Source: Glandiceps talaboti (lineage: Eukaryota; Hemichordata; Enteropneusta; Spengelidae). Taken from it: a stretch of 64,000 nucleotides of DNA. The translations under genes and the position numbers were made by a program. The stretch lies in NCBI RefSeq assembly GCF_964340395.1, contig NC_135564.1, positions 8,785,361-8,849,360 of the forward strand, written 5' to 3'. The notes under the pieces are model-generated. The model was not told where the DNA came from. It ran no database searches and saw nothing but the letters and a program-made list of their open reading frames with translations. The first letter of the stretch is position 1. Every line of letters begins with the position of its first letter. Below are positions 51,909-64,000 of the stretch, piece after piece.

Positions 51909-52925
51909 ATGTCTAATTCGGTGGAGAAATATGTACTCGTTTTGGTACTTGTAGGGTTTGTCAATATTCTACTCTACATACTCTTTACAAAAGCGTCCAA
52001 CTTAGTCAATCCAGCATTAGAGAGAGAACAAGACCGAATTTTTGATAACATCAACTTCCTGTCAGGAAAGGATGTTAATACAGGTGACATTGGCTATCTA
52101 GTGAACGAAGAGAAACTTTGCGTCGGAAAGGATATTTCTTTAGTTAGTTTAATTACTAGCCGGACTGGTAATTTCTGGCAACGGGGTGCGATTCGTCGAA
52201 CTTGGACCACGGAGAAAGAAGTTGACGGACAGTACATCATCAGTGTGTTTCTGTTGGCGAAGACTGCACACGTCGGCAATATGCGAAGCGTCCAAGATGA
52301 GAGTGCAAATCACCACGACATAATCCTGTTTGATTATCAGGAAGATTATCTCAACTTGACTTTGAAGACCCTCCTCGGATTCAAATGGATGTCACACTTC
52401 TGTGGCAACGTCTCGTACATTTTGAAAACGGACGACGATGTATTTATGAACTATCGTTCACTAGTGAGAAATTTACAGACACGACAAAAGGAAAACCTTG
52501 CCCTTGGACAAATTTTCAACAATGCCTCAACGGTTCGGAATAAGGCTAGCAAATGGTTCACTTCCCTTAGCGATTACAAAAGCGATACATACCCACCGTT
52601 TTTAGTTGGAACGGGCTATGTGCTATCACGTGACTTAGTCTTGAAAGTGCTCAAGCTGGCACCGTCTTTGATATTTTTAAACTGGGAGGACGTCTTCGTC
52701 GGTATGTGTTTACATAAACTAGGCGTGCGATTAATCGATGACGTCAGGTTTTACCAAGAAATTGGAAGACTAAATACGCAAGAAGCAAAATGCAAACTAC
52801 AATACATATTTAAAATACACAACGTTAGTTATCAGCGTCAAAAGTGGCTTTGGCATACTCTTTCAAGTATGAGACAGAATAACCTCTGCCCTGTGACGTC
52901 AGACGACAAGCAACTCAAAATGTAA
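51909..52925 (+). CDS. GT31 beta-1,3-galactosyltransferase-like protein 4
   Basis: This 338-residue GT31 enzyme has a 7-residue tail, a membrane anchor at about 8-26 and an acidic/basic stem to residue 70. C71 opens the catalytic domain. Motifs are R92-GAI-R96-RTWT (92-100), YLNLTLKT (147-154), KTDDDVF (D175-D177), VGTGYVLSRD (233-242) and NWEDVFVGMCL (258-268). Sequons lie at N149, N167, N205 and N305. TWT replaces the usual TWG. The copy at 43035 is its nearest relative. The exon is intact, and the start directly precedes the anchor, 17 nt after the acceptor. ATTAAA at 53266-53271 and AATAAA at 53406-53411 are candidate poly(A) signals, so the 111-bp hairpin at 53031 would be transcribed. 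The exact sugar specificity cannot be inferred. Confidence 0.95.
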   Translation: MSNSVEKYVLVLVLVGFVNILLYILFTKASNLVNPALEREQDRIFDNINFLSGKDVNTGDIGYLVNEEKLCVGKDISLVSLITSRTGNFWQRGAIRRTWTTEKEVDGQYIISVFLLAKTAHVGNMRSVQDESANHHDIILFDYQEDYLNLTLKTLLGFKWMSHFCGNVSYILKTDDDVFMNYRSLVRNLQTRQKENLALGQIFNNASTVRNKASKWFTSLSDYKSDTYPPFLVGTGYVLSRDLVLKVLKLAPSLIFLNWEDVFVGMCLHKLGVRLIDDVRFYQEIGRLNTQEAKCKLQYIFKIHNVSYQRQKWLWHTLSSMRQNNLCPVTSDDKQLKM

Positions 52926-53030
52926 ATTAATCGGCAAACAATCTTTTTTATTGTACCCAGTGCGCGGTATAATTCTTCCATTTACACTCAATTCTTCACG
53001 AATCGGAAACTACGTGCGATGCATTTTACC

Positions 53031-53141
53031 CACAGGTACTAGAATCAATTATGATTTTTTTTTAAAATATGTGTAGTAAATAAGTCTTATTTACTACACA
53101 TATTTTTTTTTAATCATACAGATTGATTCGAGTACCTGTAG
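53031..53141. mobile_element. 111-bp hairpin element with 7-bp flanking direct repeats
   Basis: ACAGGTACT at the left end pairs with AGTACCTGT at the right end. The tip is near perfect: GTGTAGTAAATAAG, one T, then CTTATTTACTACAC. TTTTACC lies directly outside both ends (53024-53030 and 53142-53148), as expected of a target-site duplication. It sits 105 bp after the GT31-4 stop codon, probably within its 3' untranslated region. A small MITE is the best reading. Confidence 0.8.
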
Positions 53142-53405
53142 TTTTACCGTTACTTTTGTGACATGACAATTTGTCTTGGTGTTTATATGTAGATAGTTAG
53201 ACATTTACATGTATATCGATCTTGACGACCGTGTTAAAGTTTGAAACTTTTATGTTTATCTGTTTATTAAATGTAATGTCATGTAGAACATGACCCTTAT
53301 CAACTTTGGAGTGGTCTATGTGTAGTTTGGGTACTTAGTTATAGATGTTATCACAACATGGCGCCCTCAAACTAGAGCGTTAAAAAAAACTTGAAGCAAA
53401 GTGTA

Positions 53406-53411
53406 AATAAA
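53406..53411 (+). terminator. Candidate poly(A) signal for GT31-4
   Basis: AATAAA, 480 bp after the stop codon. ATTAAA at 53266-53271 is an alternative. Neither is followed by an obvious GT-rich element. Confidence 0.35.
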
Positions 53412-55440
53412 CTGTGAAATGAATCATGCATTATTTAACGTCAGCCGGCTCAAACGATAAGCTATCGTTGAAAATTAACTACAATTTTTATTGAAGAAAT
53501 GCATGTATAGCCTTTCAAATCTGTACTGCATATTGGCATTCTCCCTCTTCGTTGCAAAATTAAACTCTGCATAAACAATAAACAAATAAATATCATTAAA
53601 TAGAACATGAAAAGCACGTTTTAGATACTAACTAGATTGTGTATGATTGTAAGAGAAAGGTAACTAGCCAGTCTTTTACTGTTTGTCACTTTATCTGTAC
53701 AAATATTGCTTTCTAATACAGAGTCTAAATCATTTAATTTGTATGTATACGTATAATGGGAATATTGATTAACGTTCAGTATATGCAATTGTCATGGGGG
53801 ATCATGTTTTACAAAATGAAAGGAAGAGGAGGGTCACATTTTACAAATGGGGAATAGGGGGAGGGTCATGTTTTACTTAACAGACCATGTGTGATTTCCT
53901 CCGGCCCTCCCCTGTAAATACTGAAGGCTTCCTTATACAAGTAAAAAAAAAACTAATAACGCCATCGTTTCACTTACACATTTCTCAAACCAATTTACTA
54001 GTAAAGTGTGTGCCTGTCTCTGTCCCTTCATTTTTGGTAGGTATGTAAATTAGATCTATGAAATCGGATTTTAAACTTCTAAATCTGCAATATTGGATTT
54101 GTCTGAAGTTTGGTGGGAATGCTTCCAGGGGTGGCTAGATAAAGACTTATTCAAAACATATAACTCCGTACGCGTGTTATTATGTAAATTAGTGTAGCTC
54201 TCAAATGTGATTTTTAGTCAAATGTCTTAAAATCAATCACTATTAGATGTATTGGTCTTACATAAGTATAGAGGTGAGTAAACGCAACCATCGTTCAAGG
54301 CATGATCACCGCAAGGTGAAAGATGACAAAGATCTTAACTCCGAAACTTCACACTTACACGAACTATATCACTTTTTACACGTGCCGCGGTTGAAATCAA
54401 CGGCGCCCTCATACGACCATATCTTATTTGCAAGCGATAGTGTTATACATTTTGTTTGAATTAGATATATATATATAAAAAGACCCACACACGATAATCT
54501 ATCAAGGGAGTGAAATCGGCATATTAAGGTAAAAAGCGTTGAAATTGGACGACCACCCACTGAAGAGGAACGAAGGTCCGCCAAAACAGGTGCAAACTGA
54601 TATATCCTGGTTGTTTCGGCTATATTATTTCATATCGATCGTAATATTTGGTAAACACCCTAGAGGAAAATTTTTACTCGTCATGGTCGTTTAAAAAAGT
54701 TAAAAAGTACAACGACGGCTTGTACAAGCAGCACGAACAAAGCTATCGAACGCAACGATAAGATCTAGTCGTGTATTATCTCCCTCCAGATATACGTTGC
54801 CTACAAAGATTTTTAGTTCAATACTATCGGCTTCATATAAAGCTAACATGCTTAATGTTGATGACAGAATGCCCCCTGTGGTACATCGCCCAGTAAAACA
54901 TACTGAATACGTTAGAGGAGTTAATTAAGAATTGGACAAGCTGCTGGATGAATTAAAACATATTGTAAGAGTGTGCCATCCCTATTTGGAAGAGCGACAG
55001 CGGTGATCAGATCAAATATAACTTCATCACACAGTGCATCATAAGTCCTACTCAGCGCGCGCATGCGTTATAGATTCTTATCACCGAAGTCTCCTTTTGT
55101 ACGCCTTCTTTGCCAAATTTTGGCTTTGTAACAAAACGTGAAATGACAACTATGGGATTAAAAGTTGAACTGTTATAGGCACACCTGAAAAAACACTGGG
55201 ATCGGATCGGACGACCTAGTGATGACAACTTGGCATGGGATAAAATCCGTAGCAAGTGAGCTTGGGATCGCATCAACCTAACATGATTATGAACCGTAGT
55301 GGCACGGTTTCATTCTGTTGGTTTGAGTTCAAAAAAATATTGATTCGTATGTTCTCGAGTTTCACCTCGAAGAAAATCGTCTGTCTCTCTGCCTACCTGC
55401 TTGCCTGCCTGCCTGTGTGCCTGACTGCCTATCTGTCTGT
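53412..55440. other. Gene-free stretch
   Basis: No gene is recognised. Two near-identical phrases around GGGTCACATTTTACA and GGGTCATGTTTTAC (53795-53875) form a short degenerate repeat. GGCGCCCTC at 54402-54410 recurs elsewhere in the window. Confidence 0.45.
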
Positions 55441-55441
55441 G

Positions 55442-55516
<75 letters not shown>

Positions 55517-55781
55517 CTGTGTGTGTGTCTGTGTGTGTCTGTGTGTGTATGTATGTATGTATGTATGTATGTATGTATGTACAAATGTATGTATGTATGT
55601 GTGTATGTGTGTGTATGTATGTATGTATGTATGTATGTATGCATGTATGTATGTATGTGTGTATGTGTGTATGTGTGTGTATGTATGTATGTATGTATGT
55701 ATGTATGTATGTATGTATGTATGTATGTATGTATGCGTATGTATGTATGAATGTGTGTGTATGTATGTGTGTGTGTATGTA

Positions 55782-55832
<51 letters not shown>
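55441..55832. repeat. Compound (TA)n, (GT)n, (GTAT)n microsatellite
   Basis: TA at 55445-55500, GT/CTGT to 55548, GTAT and mixed GT to 55790, then GT to 55832. Long frames on both strands are artefacts. Confidence 0.95.
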
Positions 55833-55835
<3 letters not shown>

Positions 55836-56684
55836 TGCCGTCGTTCTCAATCTTATACTCAATGTCTTAACTTAAACAATAGAACTGTTAATTTTAGGTT
55901 AGATAGGGGAACTGCAGGTGTCAAATCATCCAGGTCGACCGAAAGCCCTCCAACTAATGTATCGCCCAGGGCGGGCCAAAGTCACCAACCCAAATTATAG
56001 CCTAACACTACGACTTAATTATCTCCAACTGTCATTTTCGCATGATATTACCTCCGGCTAGTTTTCTACTACCTCATGTATATAACTACTTATACCTACT
56101 GTAGTTTCACAGAAATGTGATATTATTCTAATAATTTGTACAAAAATGATGGCATAAATGTATATATTAAATTGCAAGGTATTTTTTATTTAAAGAGTCA
56201 CCATGATAAGAGATATATCGAGTTATAAAGATTTTGCTTTCCGAATTATATTGTAATGTATTGGTAACGATAATTCTGTGGTCGTTCAAAGTAAACATCA
56301 TTGGTTGTAGAATAACACAAAATGACCAAATAATCATTATTATCTAGTTAAATAAACGATAAAAGAGATGTCTTTATCCCAGACTTTTTTTTTGTTCTTC
56401 CATTATCTATGTCTGGAGTCGAAGATTAGATCCTTATTATTACGAAATAGTACACAGTGTTTAGTCTTCGACAAGGACTTTTGAAGTTTGGAAGTACAGA
56501 CATATCACTTAAATTACGAAAGGAAATCCCCTATCGAAGATTTCTGATATTATTAACTATCAATGTACAATATGAGTATGCACGACTGTATGTTAAATTG
56601 ATTATGTACTTTGTGTATCTTATTAAACGGTAGAATATTTACTTTGAAAAATCAAACATGTCACGATTCAAATCAAACAGAATT
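55833..56684. other. Gene-free stretch
   Basis: AT-rich sequence in which I recognise no gene or element. Confidence 0.5.
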
Positions 56685-57065
56685 CAGATCAGACTCCATA
56701 TTATTTTAACTGCACAGTAAACACGAAACATGATGTCTTGAGCCTCCATGCTATTTTGAACTACACAGTAAACATGAAACACTCTGTTTTGAGCCTCATT
56801 TTGAACACTTAAAAATGAAACACTCGAATTTGAGACGTCATCACTATTTTGAACTACGCAGTACAGATGTAATATTCAATTTTGAGACTGCATATTTCGA
56901 ATCTACCCAATAAACACGAAACACTATTTTTTAAGACTCCATTTGAACAATTCTGTAAACACGAAACATTCTGTTTTCAGAGTCTGGATTGATTTTGAAC
57001 TACACAGATATAACTTCACAGATAAACCCAATCACTTTGTTTTTGAGACTATTTCGAACTATACA
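56685..57065 (+). repeat. Degenerate tandem repeat, roughly 55-65-bp period
   Basis: The phrase ATTTTGAACTACACAGTAAA followed by CACGAAACACTCTGTTTTGAG recurs about six or seven times with many changes and indels. It is an old, decaying minisatellite. Confidence 0.65.
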
Positions 57066-59391
57066 CTTAGACAATTATACTACAACTGCCCTGTCGTAAT
57101 ATTGGATTTCGTGTGAGAAATTATCAAACATTTTCATTGCCGTCAAAAATCGTTATGAAGATTCAATTAGTGCAAACCTGGCCTGAGGCTAGAGCATAGA
57201 ACATTCAACTGAAGAGGACATATCAACTAAGGTAACTCCGTAATACTATATAGATATACGTTAATATAAATGTAATTATTGGTCACTGTTAACCGTTTTC
57301 TTTGTCTGCGATAATTTAATAATAATCTTATAAACCAGAACAAACACGCCGCATTTTTTGTTTCATGTTTGTAACATTTTGTCACACCTTACTTTCGATT
57401 ACAACGCCATTGTTGTGCCTCCAATTTTTTTTCTGAAAGCTTACCTCGATCGGAATTGTAACGCCAATGTTGCATTTTTTTGTGAAATACGCTTAAGTCT
57501 TTGCATGAACACTAACCTCTCGTTTGTAAGTTTATTTCTTAATTGTAACGTCATTGTTTAATAACCAGCCTCAGGGCGGCAGTAACATTTTGTGATATTT
57601 TTTTTTCATTTTTAAATATTTCGATTCTGACGTCATGTATTTTTTTTAAAGGGGTGTCCTTGTCAGAGCAAACTTATTACAAACTGTACAAATACGCATA
57701 ATAATGTGTGTGTGTGTGTGTGTCCACGACAAGGACCTATACTGAATACATACTGAACAACGAATGGGGTTCAAGTTTCAACTCGATTTTTGCTCCTCAA
57801 CTGTGCGTCATGTAAGTGACGGTGTAACGAAATATCTTTCAGGAACCAAACGTTTACGAAAACGCATTTACTTTTTTTTGCGATGGCGCCCCCTTTAAGA
57901 CGTGAGGTGAGCATAAAGATCACGAGTATTCAAATCCTGCATCTACTACAAATAATTCCGTTTTGGATTATCAGATCGTTTGAACAACAAATAGCGATAT
58001 AATGGAAAACTTTGAATCAAAGCAGAGAGTGATGGGGGAGGGGGAGCATTCATTTTCGTATTCCAAAAATATAAAAGTACTTCCGATTCACGATATATAT
58101 ATCATCACCTACATAAATGTCGCCACTGTGTATGCAATTAGATGCTAAGACCACCAAAACGTTACTAATTCAACTTCTTTCTATAACATAATGCGCCATT
58201 TTCTGTTCACAGCTGACGGCCACAATTTGGTTAACAAAATCTAAAAATTAACAATGCTGCTGGGAGGCCACTTTTCTCAGTGTAGTGTGTCTTTGGTTCC
58301 TTGTCTATGTGAACATTCCAGATGTTTGAAGGATTGCCACAAAACCATTAGCGCTGATTACGGTGTCGACAAAAAACGACTTTTCTCTTACAGCGACGAA
58401 TGGTGTATTGATTTTGAACTTCTTATGCTGTTATACTGGTGTAAAAATAGATCGACGTCAGCAGACTATAGCTAAAGTACTTATTTTCAAACGCTAAATA
58501 CTATTGGCGATGTAATTTTGATTCAATTTCACTAAAAATTTATAGTGAAAATGAGAACAATTGATACACTTTGAGTCTTGACACTTTCGTTGTATATAGT
58601 TATTCAATACAAGCAAAAGATTATTGTCAATATCAACTAAAGTATGAGGAAAATCGTAACTGATGATAATAAACACGGTGTGAGGAACATAGAGATGTAA
58701 CAATGCGGTTTTTAAACGTGTAAAAAATTCCATTAAGCATAATTCATCGGAATGAGATGGTGATTAGCATGAAACGGACATTAATTGATCGAAGCCTAGT
58801 TATACTGGTGTTAATTTCACTTATTAATTAGATTATATAATGAAGTAACTATAATTGTCTTTGGACAATGAATACCCTTCCGATAAAAAGCCGAACTTCA
58901 TTACACGTCACAGACAGGTATTTCTTTTACTACAGAGTGCGAAGCCGTGAATTGTAAATATATTTACCTACCATGTCATCAAGTTTACTAACTTGATATG
59001 ATCGATAATGAATGAATAGAAATCTGTACATTGCATATATTGAAACGTTTTACCGATCGATTAGTGCTCCAATCAATTTTTCCTCTAAATTTGAAAGTGA
59101 TAGTGCTTGTTCGAAGTGTCAGGGTATTTTTACGTTTATTGATTACCATGAAACACATCAAGAAATAATTATGACTCACTACCAAGCAGGGAACGTACGT
59201 CTAAAGTTCAAATAATTCATACCAAAGCCAAACTGTACAACTAAAAAAAAACACATCACACTATAAAATAATGTTGGTGTTTTTGTTTGTTTTGGAGTGT
59301 TTTGTTTATTTGTTGTTGTGTTTAGTAGTGTTGCCTAGGGGTGTGATGTTGTTATTCTTGATCCATCGCTGTGACGTCATACTCTGAGTCA

Positions 59392-59394
<3 letters not shown>
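57066..59394. other. Gene-free stretch
   Basis: No gene is supported. A short GT tract lies at 57705-57722. TTGTAACGCC/ATTGT phrases at 57400-57560 hint at another decayed repeat. Frames at 58254-58475 and 59012-59215 are unmatched. Confidence 0.45.

Positions 59395-59481
<87 letters not shown>
59395..59481. repeat. (TA)n microsatellite
   Basis: About 43 perfect TA units. Confidence 0.95.
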
Positions 59482-59485
<4 letters not shown>

Positions 59486-59568
59486 TGTACATATGCATTT
59501 ACATGTATATGTGTACCTGTTATACAACTGGCGCAAAAACACAGGTACGTTTATTTGAATGGAGTGAG

Positions 59569-60060
59569 CTAAGGGAAAACACCGCACAACCCCAAACATA
59601 GGTAAAAACAACAATACAATACAATACAATACAATACAATACAATACAATACAATACAATACAATACAATACAATACAATACAATACAATACAATACAAT
59701 GCAATGCAATGCAATACAATACAATACAATACAATACAATACAATACAATACAAAAATACCAGCGGGTGCGTCTAATGTACCTTTGTAGGTCTTTTTTCT
59801 GTTTGTTTACGTCATTATATGGAAGATATAACACTAAGGGAAAACACCGCACCACCCCAAACATAGGTAAAAACAACAATACAATACAATACAATACGAT
59901 ACGATACGATACGATACAATACAATGCAATACAATACAATACAATACAATACAATACAATACAATACAATACAATACAAAAATACCAGCGGGTGCGTGTA
60001 ATGTACCTTTGTAGGTCTTTTTTCTGTTTTGTTTACGTCATTATGTGGAAGATATAACAC
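59569..60060 (+). repeat. Tandem duplication (265 + 227 bp), each copy with an (ACAAT)n core
   Basis: Both copies begin CTAAGGGAAAACACCGCAC, run through CCCCAAACATAGGTAAAAAC, an (ACAAT)n tract and AAAATACCAGCGGGTGCGT, and end GGAAGATATAACAC. Copies span 59569-59833 and 59834-60060. They differ mainly in pentanucleotide number and variants (GCAAT in the first, ACGAT in the second). Confidence 0.9.
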
Positions 60061-60747
60061 TAACAGTTGTACTCAATTGTTATAACATGTAGCATTCTAC
60101 CAGTAAACAGAGTTAAGGGATACCGCCCCCCCCCCCCCCCCCGGTGGTGTTTAAGCTTTGATAAGTTACTGACACTTTTATATTGTATGTCTTTGCCATA
60201 CATGAAGCTTGTCTCATTCCTGCGTACAACATACAAGCAATCGCACCGGTAATTTTTCGATGGTTGTATAGCAACTGGAGACAGATCATGTGGATGACAG
60301 GAATCAGAGTTAAACGTAGATGATAAAAATATCGGATATGTTTATTGTTTCGATCAAGTTCCAGGCCTCCGGTCCATGAACTTATACAACAAAATAAATA
60401 TACAAATACTATATATACAAGTCAAAATCACGTACCTAATTCAACTGAGCACGCTAGTTACATCATTTCATTTGAAATTTGTACACGTCTATCTTTGTTT
60501 ATTACATACGGGTGCCAGTCGTTCAGGTTCTGTTTGTTCTCATCAGTTGTGTTCCCTTATTAAAATTTGGTTCGGTTATAAATTCAACCAGTATACGATT
60601 TTTTCCTCTCACCATCGCAAAAGAAATAAATTGGAGTTAAACATAGATGAACTGACAATAGAAATACGATATCCAGAAACTGAATATTGTCTTACAAGAC
60701 AAACCTCTCTACTAACATTGCTATTTTTATCGTATCATTTTTACCAA
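60061..60747. other. Gene-free stretch
   Basis: No gene. A C run of 18 bases lies at about 60125-60142. Confidence 0.5.
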
Positions 60748-61155
60748 AGTTGCTACATTTTATCGTCTGGCTCAACAAAAATCCTACCAACGTTGGTACA
60801 TTTTATCGTCTGGCTCAACAAAAATCTTACCAACATTGCTACATTGTATCGTCTGCTGGCTCTACAAAAATCTTACCATCATTGCTACGATTTATCGTCT
60901 GACTCAACAAAAATCTTACCGACAGTGCTACACTTTATTGTCTGGCTCATAAATTTTTTTTTATCAAAGTCAGGATGCTACATTTTATCGTCTGGCTTGA
61001 CAACAATCTTACTAACACAACTACATTTCGACAAAGGTCTTACTAACAGTTTCTAAACCTTTTTTGTGTTAGCTTCCTACATCAATTTTTGTTGAGCAGA
61101 GCGACAAAATGTAGCAATGTTTGTAAGATTTTTGCCGAGCCAGACGACACTGTTC
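60748..61155 (+). repeat. 43-bp tandem repeat related to the 44779-45635 foldback arms
   Basis: About six units of GCTACATTTTATCGTCTGGC plus TCAACAAAAATCTTACCAAC run forward to about 61050. One inverted unit follows at 61090-61150 (GACAAAATGTAGCAATGTTT). It is thus a short or incomplete foldback of the same family, with one arm almost lost. Confidence 0.8.
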
Positions 61156-61735
61156 TAGGTTATTTGGCTTCTATTGTATTTAACTTCTTTAAATTTGCGC
61201 ACTTTACCAAGTTCGACTTATTAAATACTAACATTTTAATATTAAACATTACCCCTATGCAAATTTGTTTGATATCAGAATTACTCAATCATCCAAGTCC
61301 TTTTCCCCACAACACTGTTTTCTCGATTGACATATACAGTATTGGTAACTTGTTACTTGAAATGACGTCAATCTTTGTGAAATAGTAGAAAACACTCTAA
61401 AGGCACTTGGTCCTGAATTCACTCGTTTTCTCGATACGTATTGAGTTATTTGCTGAAGCTAAAGTCGGAACCCTATTTGACTAACTATTTATCTAAGATC
61501 AATATACTAATACATTGATGGTGTCAAAGAAAAATGTAAGTTAAACCAATTATTTGTAATTTCGTCAATTTCTCACAACGTTTCTATTAATCACTGTCAA
61601 TTTTCTTTAAATACATATAATGACACCTTGACAATGATGCTAAAACATTAACATTGATATGAATTTTGTTTTAATTATACTCTTCAAAATTATAAGGTAT
61701 CGCCGTGCACGTGCACACTGGTTGTAAATAAACAG
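61156..61735. other. Gene-free stretch
   Basis: Nothing recognised. The frame at 61089-61385 starts inside the repeat and has no domain. Confidence 0.5.

Positions 61736-64000
<2,265 letters not shown>

Overview
The window looks like nuclear DNA of an animal, most likely a marine invertebrate such as a lancelet, acorn worm, mollusc or brachiopod; the sequence alone does not let me choose. The evidence is AT-rich, gene-sparse DNA with very many simple repeats, decayed LINE and Penelope-like retroelements, numerous foldback (inverted-repeat) elements, and coding regions preceded by eukaryotic splice acceptors. There is no sign of bacterial operons, and I could support no tRNA, rRNA or CRISPR array.

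The genes are four single-exon, plus-strand members of one glycosyltransferase family at 10851-11816, 31034-32116, 43035-44069 and 51909-52925. All are GT31 (Galactosyl_T, beta-1,3-galactosyltransferase type) type II membrane proteins of 321-360 residues. Each has a short cytosolic tail, one N-terminal membrane anchor, an RxxxRxxW motif, a DDD metal/UDP-sugar motif and a WEDVFVG motif. They form a dispersed tandem array of about 42 kb. Copies 3 and 4 are the closest pair and copy 1 is the most divergent. A pyrimidine-rich tract ending in AG lies 17-60 nt before each start codon, so each coding exon is probably joined to a separate non-coding 5' exon or a spliced leader. They presumably act in the Golgi on glycoprotein or glycolipid glycans; donor and acceptor sugars cannot be read from sequence.

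Layout: 1-10 kb holds a giant 872-bp foldback (815-1686), a 225-bp element with perfect 37-bp terminal repeats (3493-3717), a LINE 3' end inside a minisatellite (5576-6060) and a 160-bp CT tract. GT31-1 follows. The 19-kb gap to GT31-2 holds a Penelope-like pseudogene (about 14.75-15.2 kb), a 565-bp foldback (16589-17153), a 17-copy 32-bp minisatellite (24537-25104), a LINE fragment (27506-28055) and long GTAT/CAGA/TA tracts. GT31-2 ends at the edge of a 140-bp hairpin. Between GT31-2 and GT31-3 lie a 34-bp minisatellite, two copies of a 340-377-bp foldback transposon and LINE tails. GT31-3 is followed by CTGT-rich sequence, an 857-bp foldback whose arms are built of tandem 43-bp units, and a third, half copy of the smaller foldback. 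GT31-4 is followed by a 111-bp hairpin flanked by 7-bp direct repeats. From 53.4 kb to 64 kb I see no gene, only repeats.

The most notable points are the GT31 array with its uniform splice-acceptor layout, the density of foldback DNA, and a LINE 3' stem-loop whose paired bases covary between two copies.
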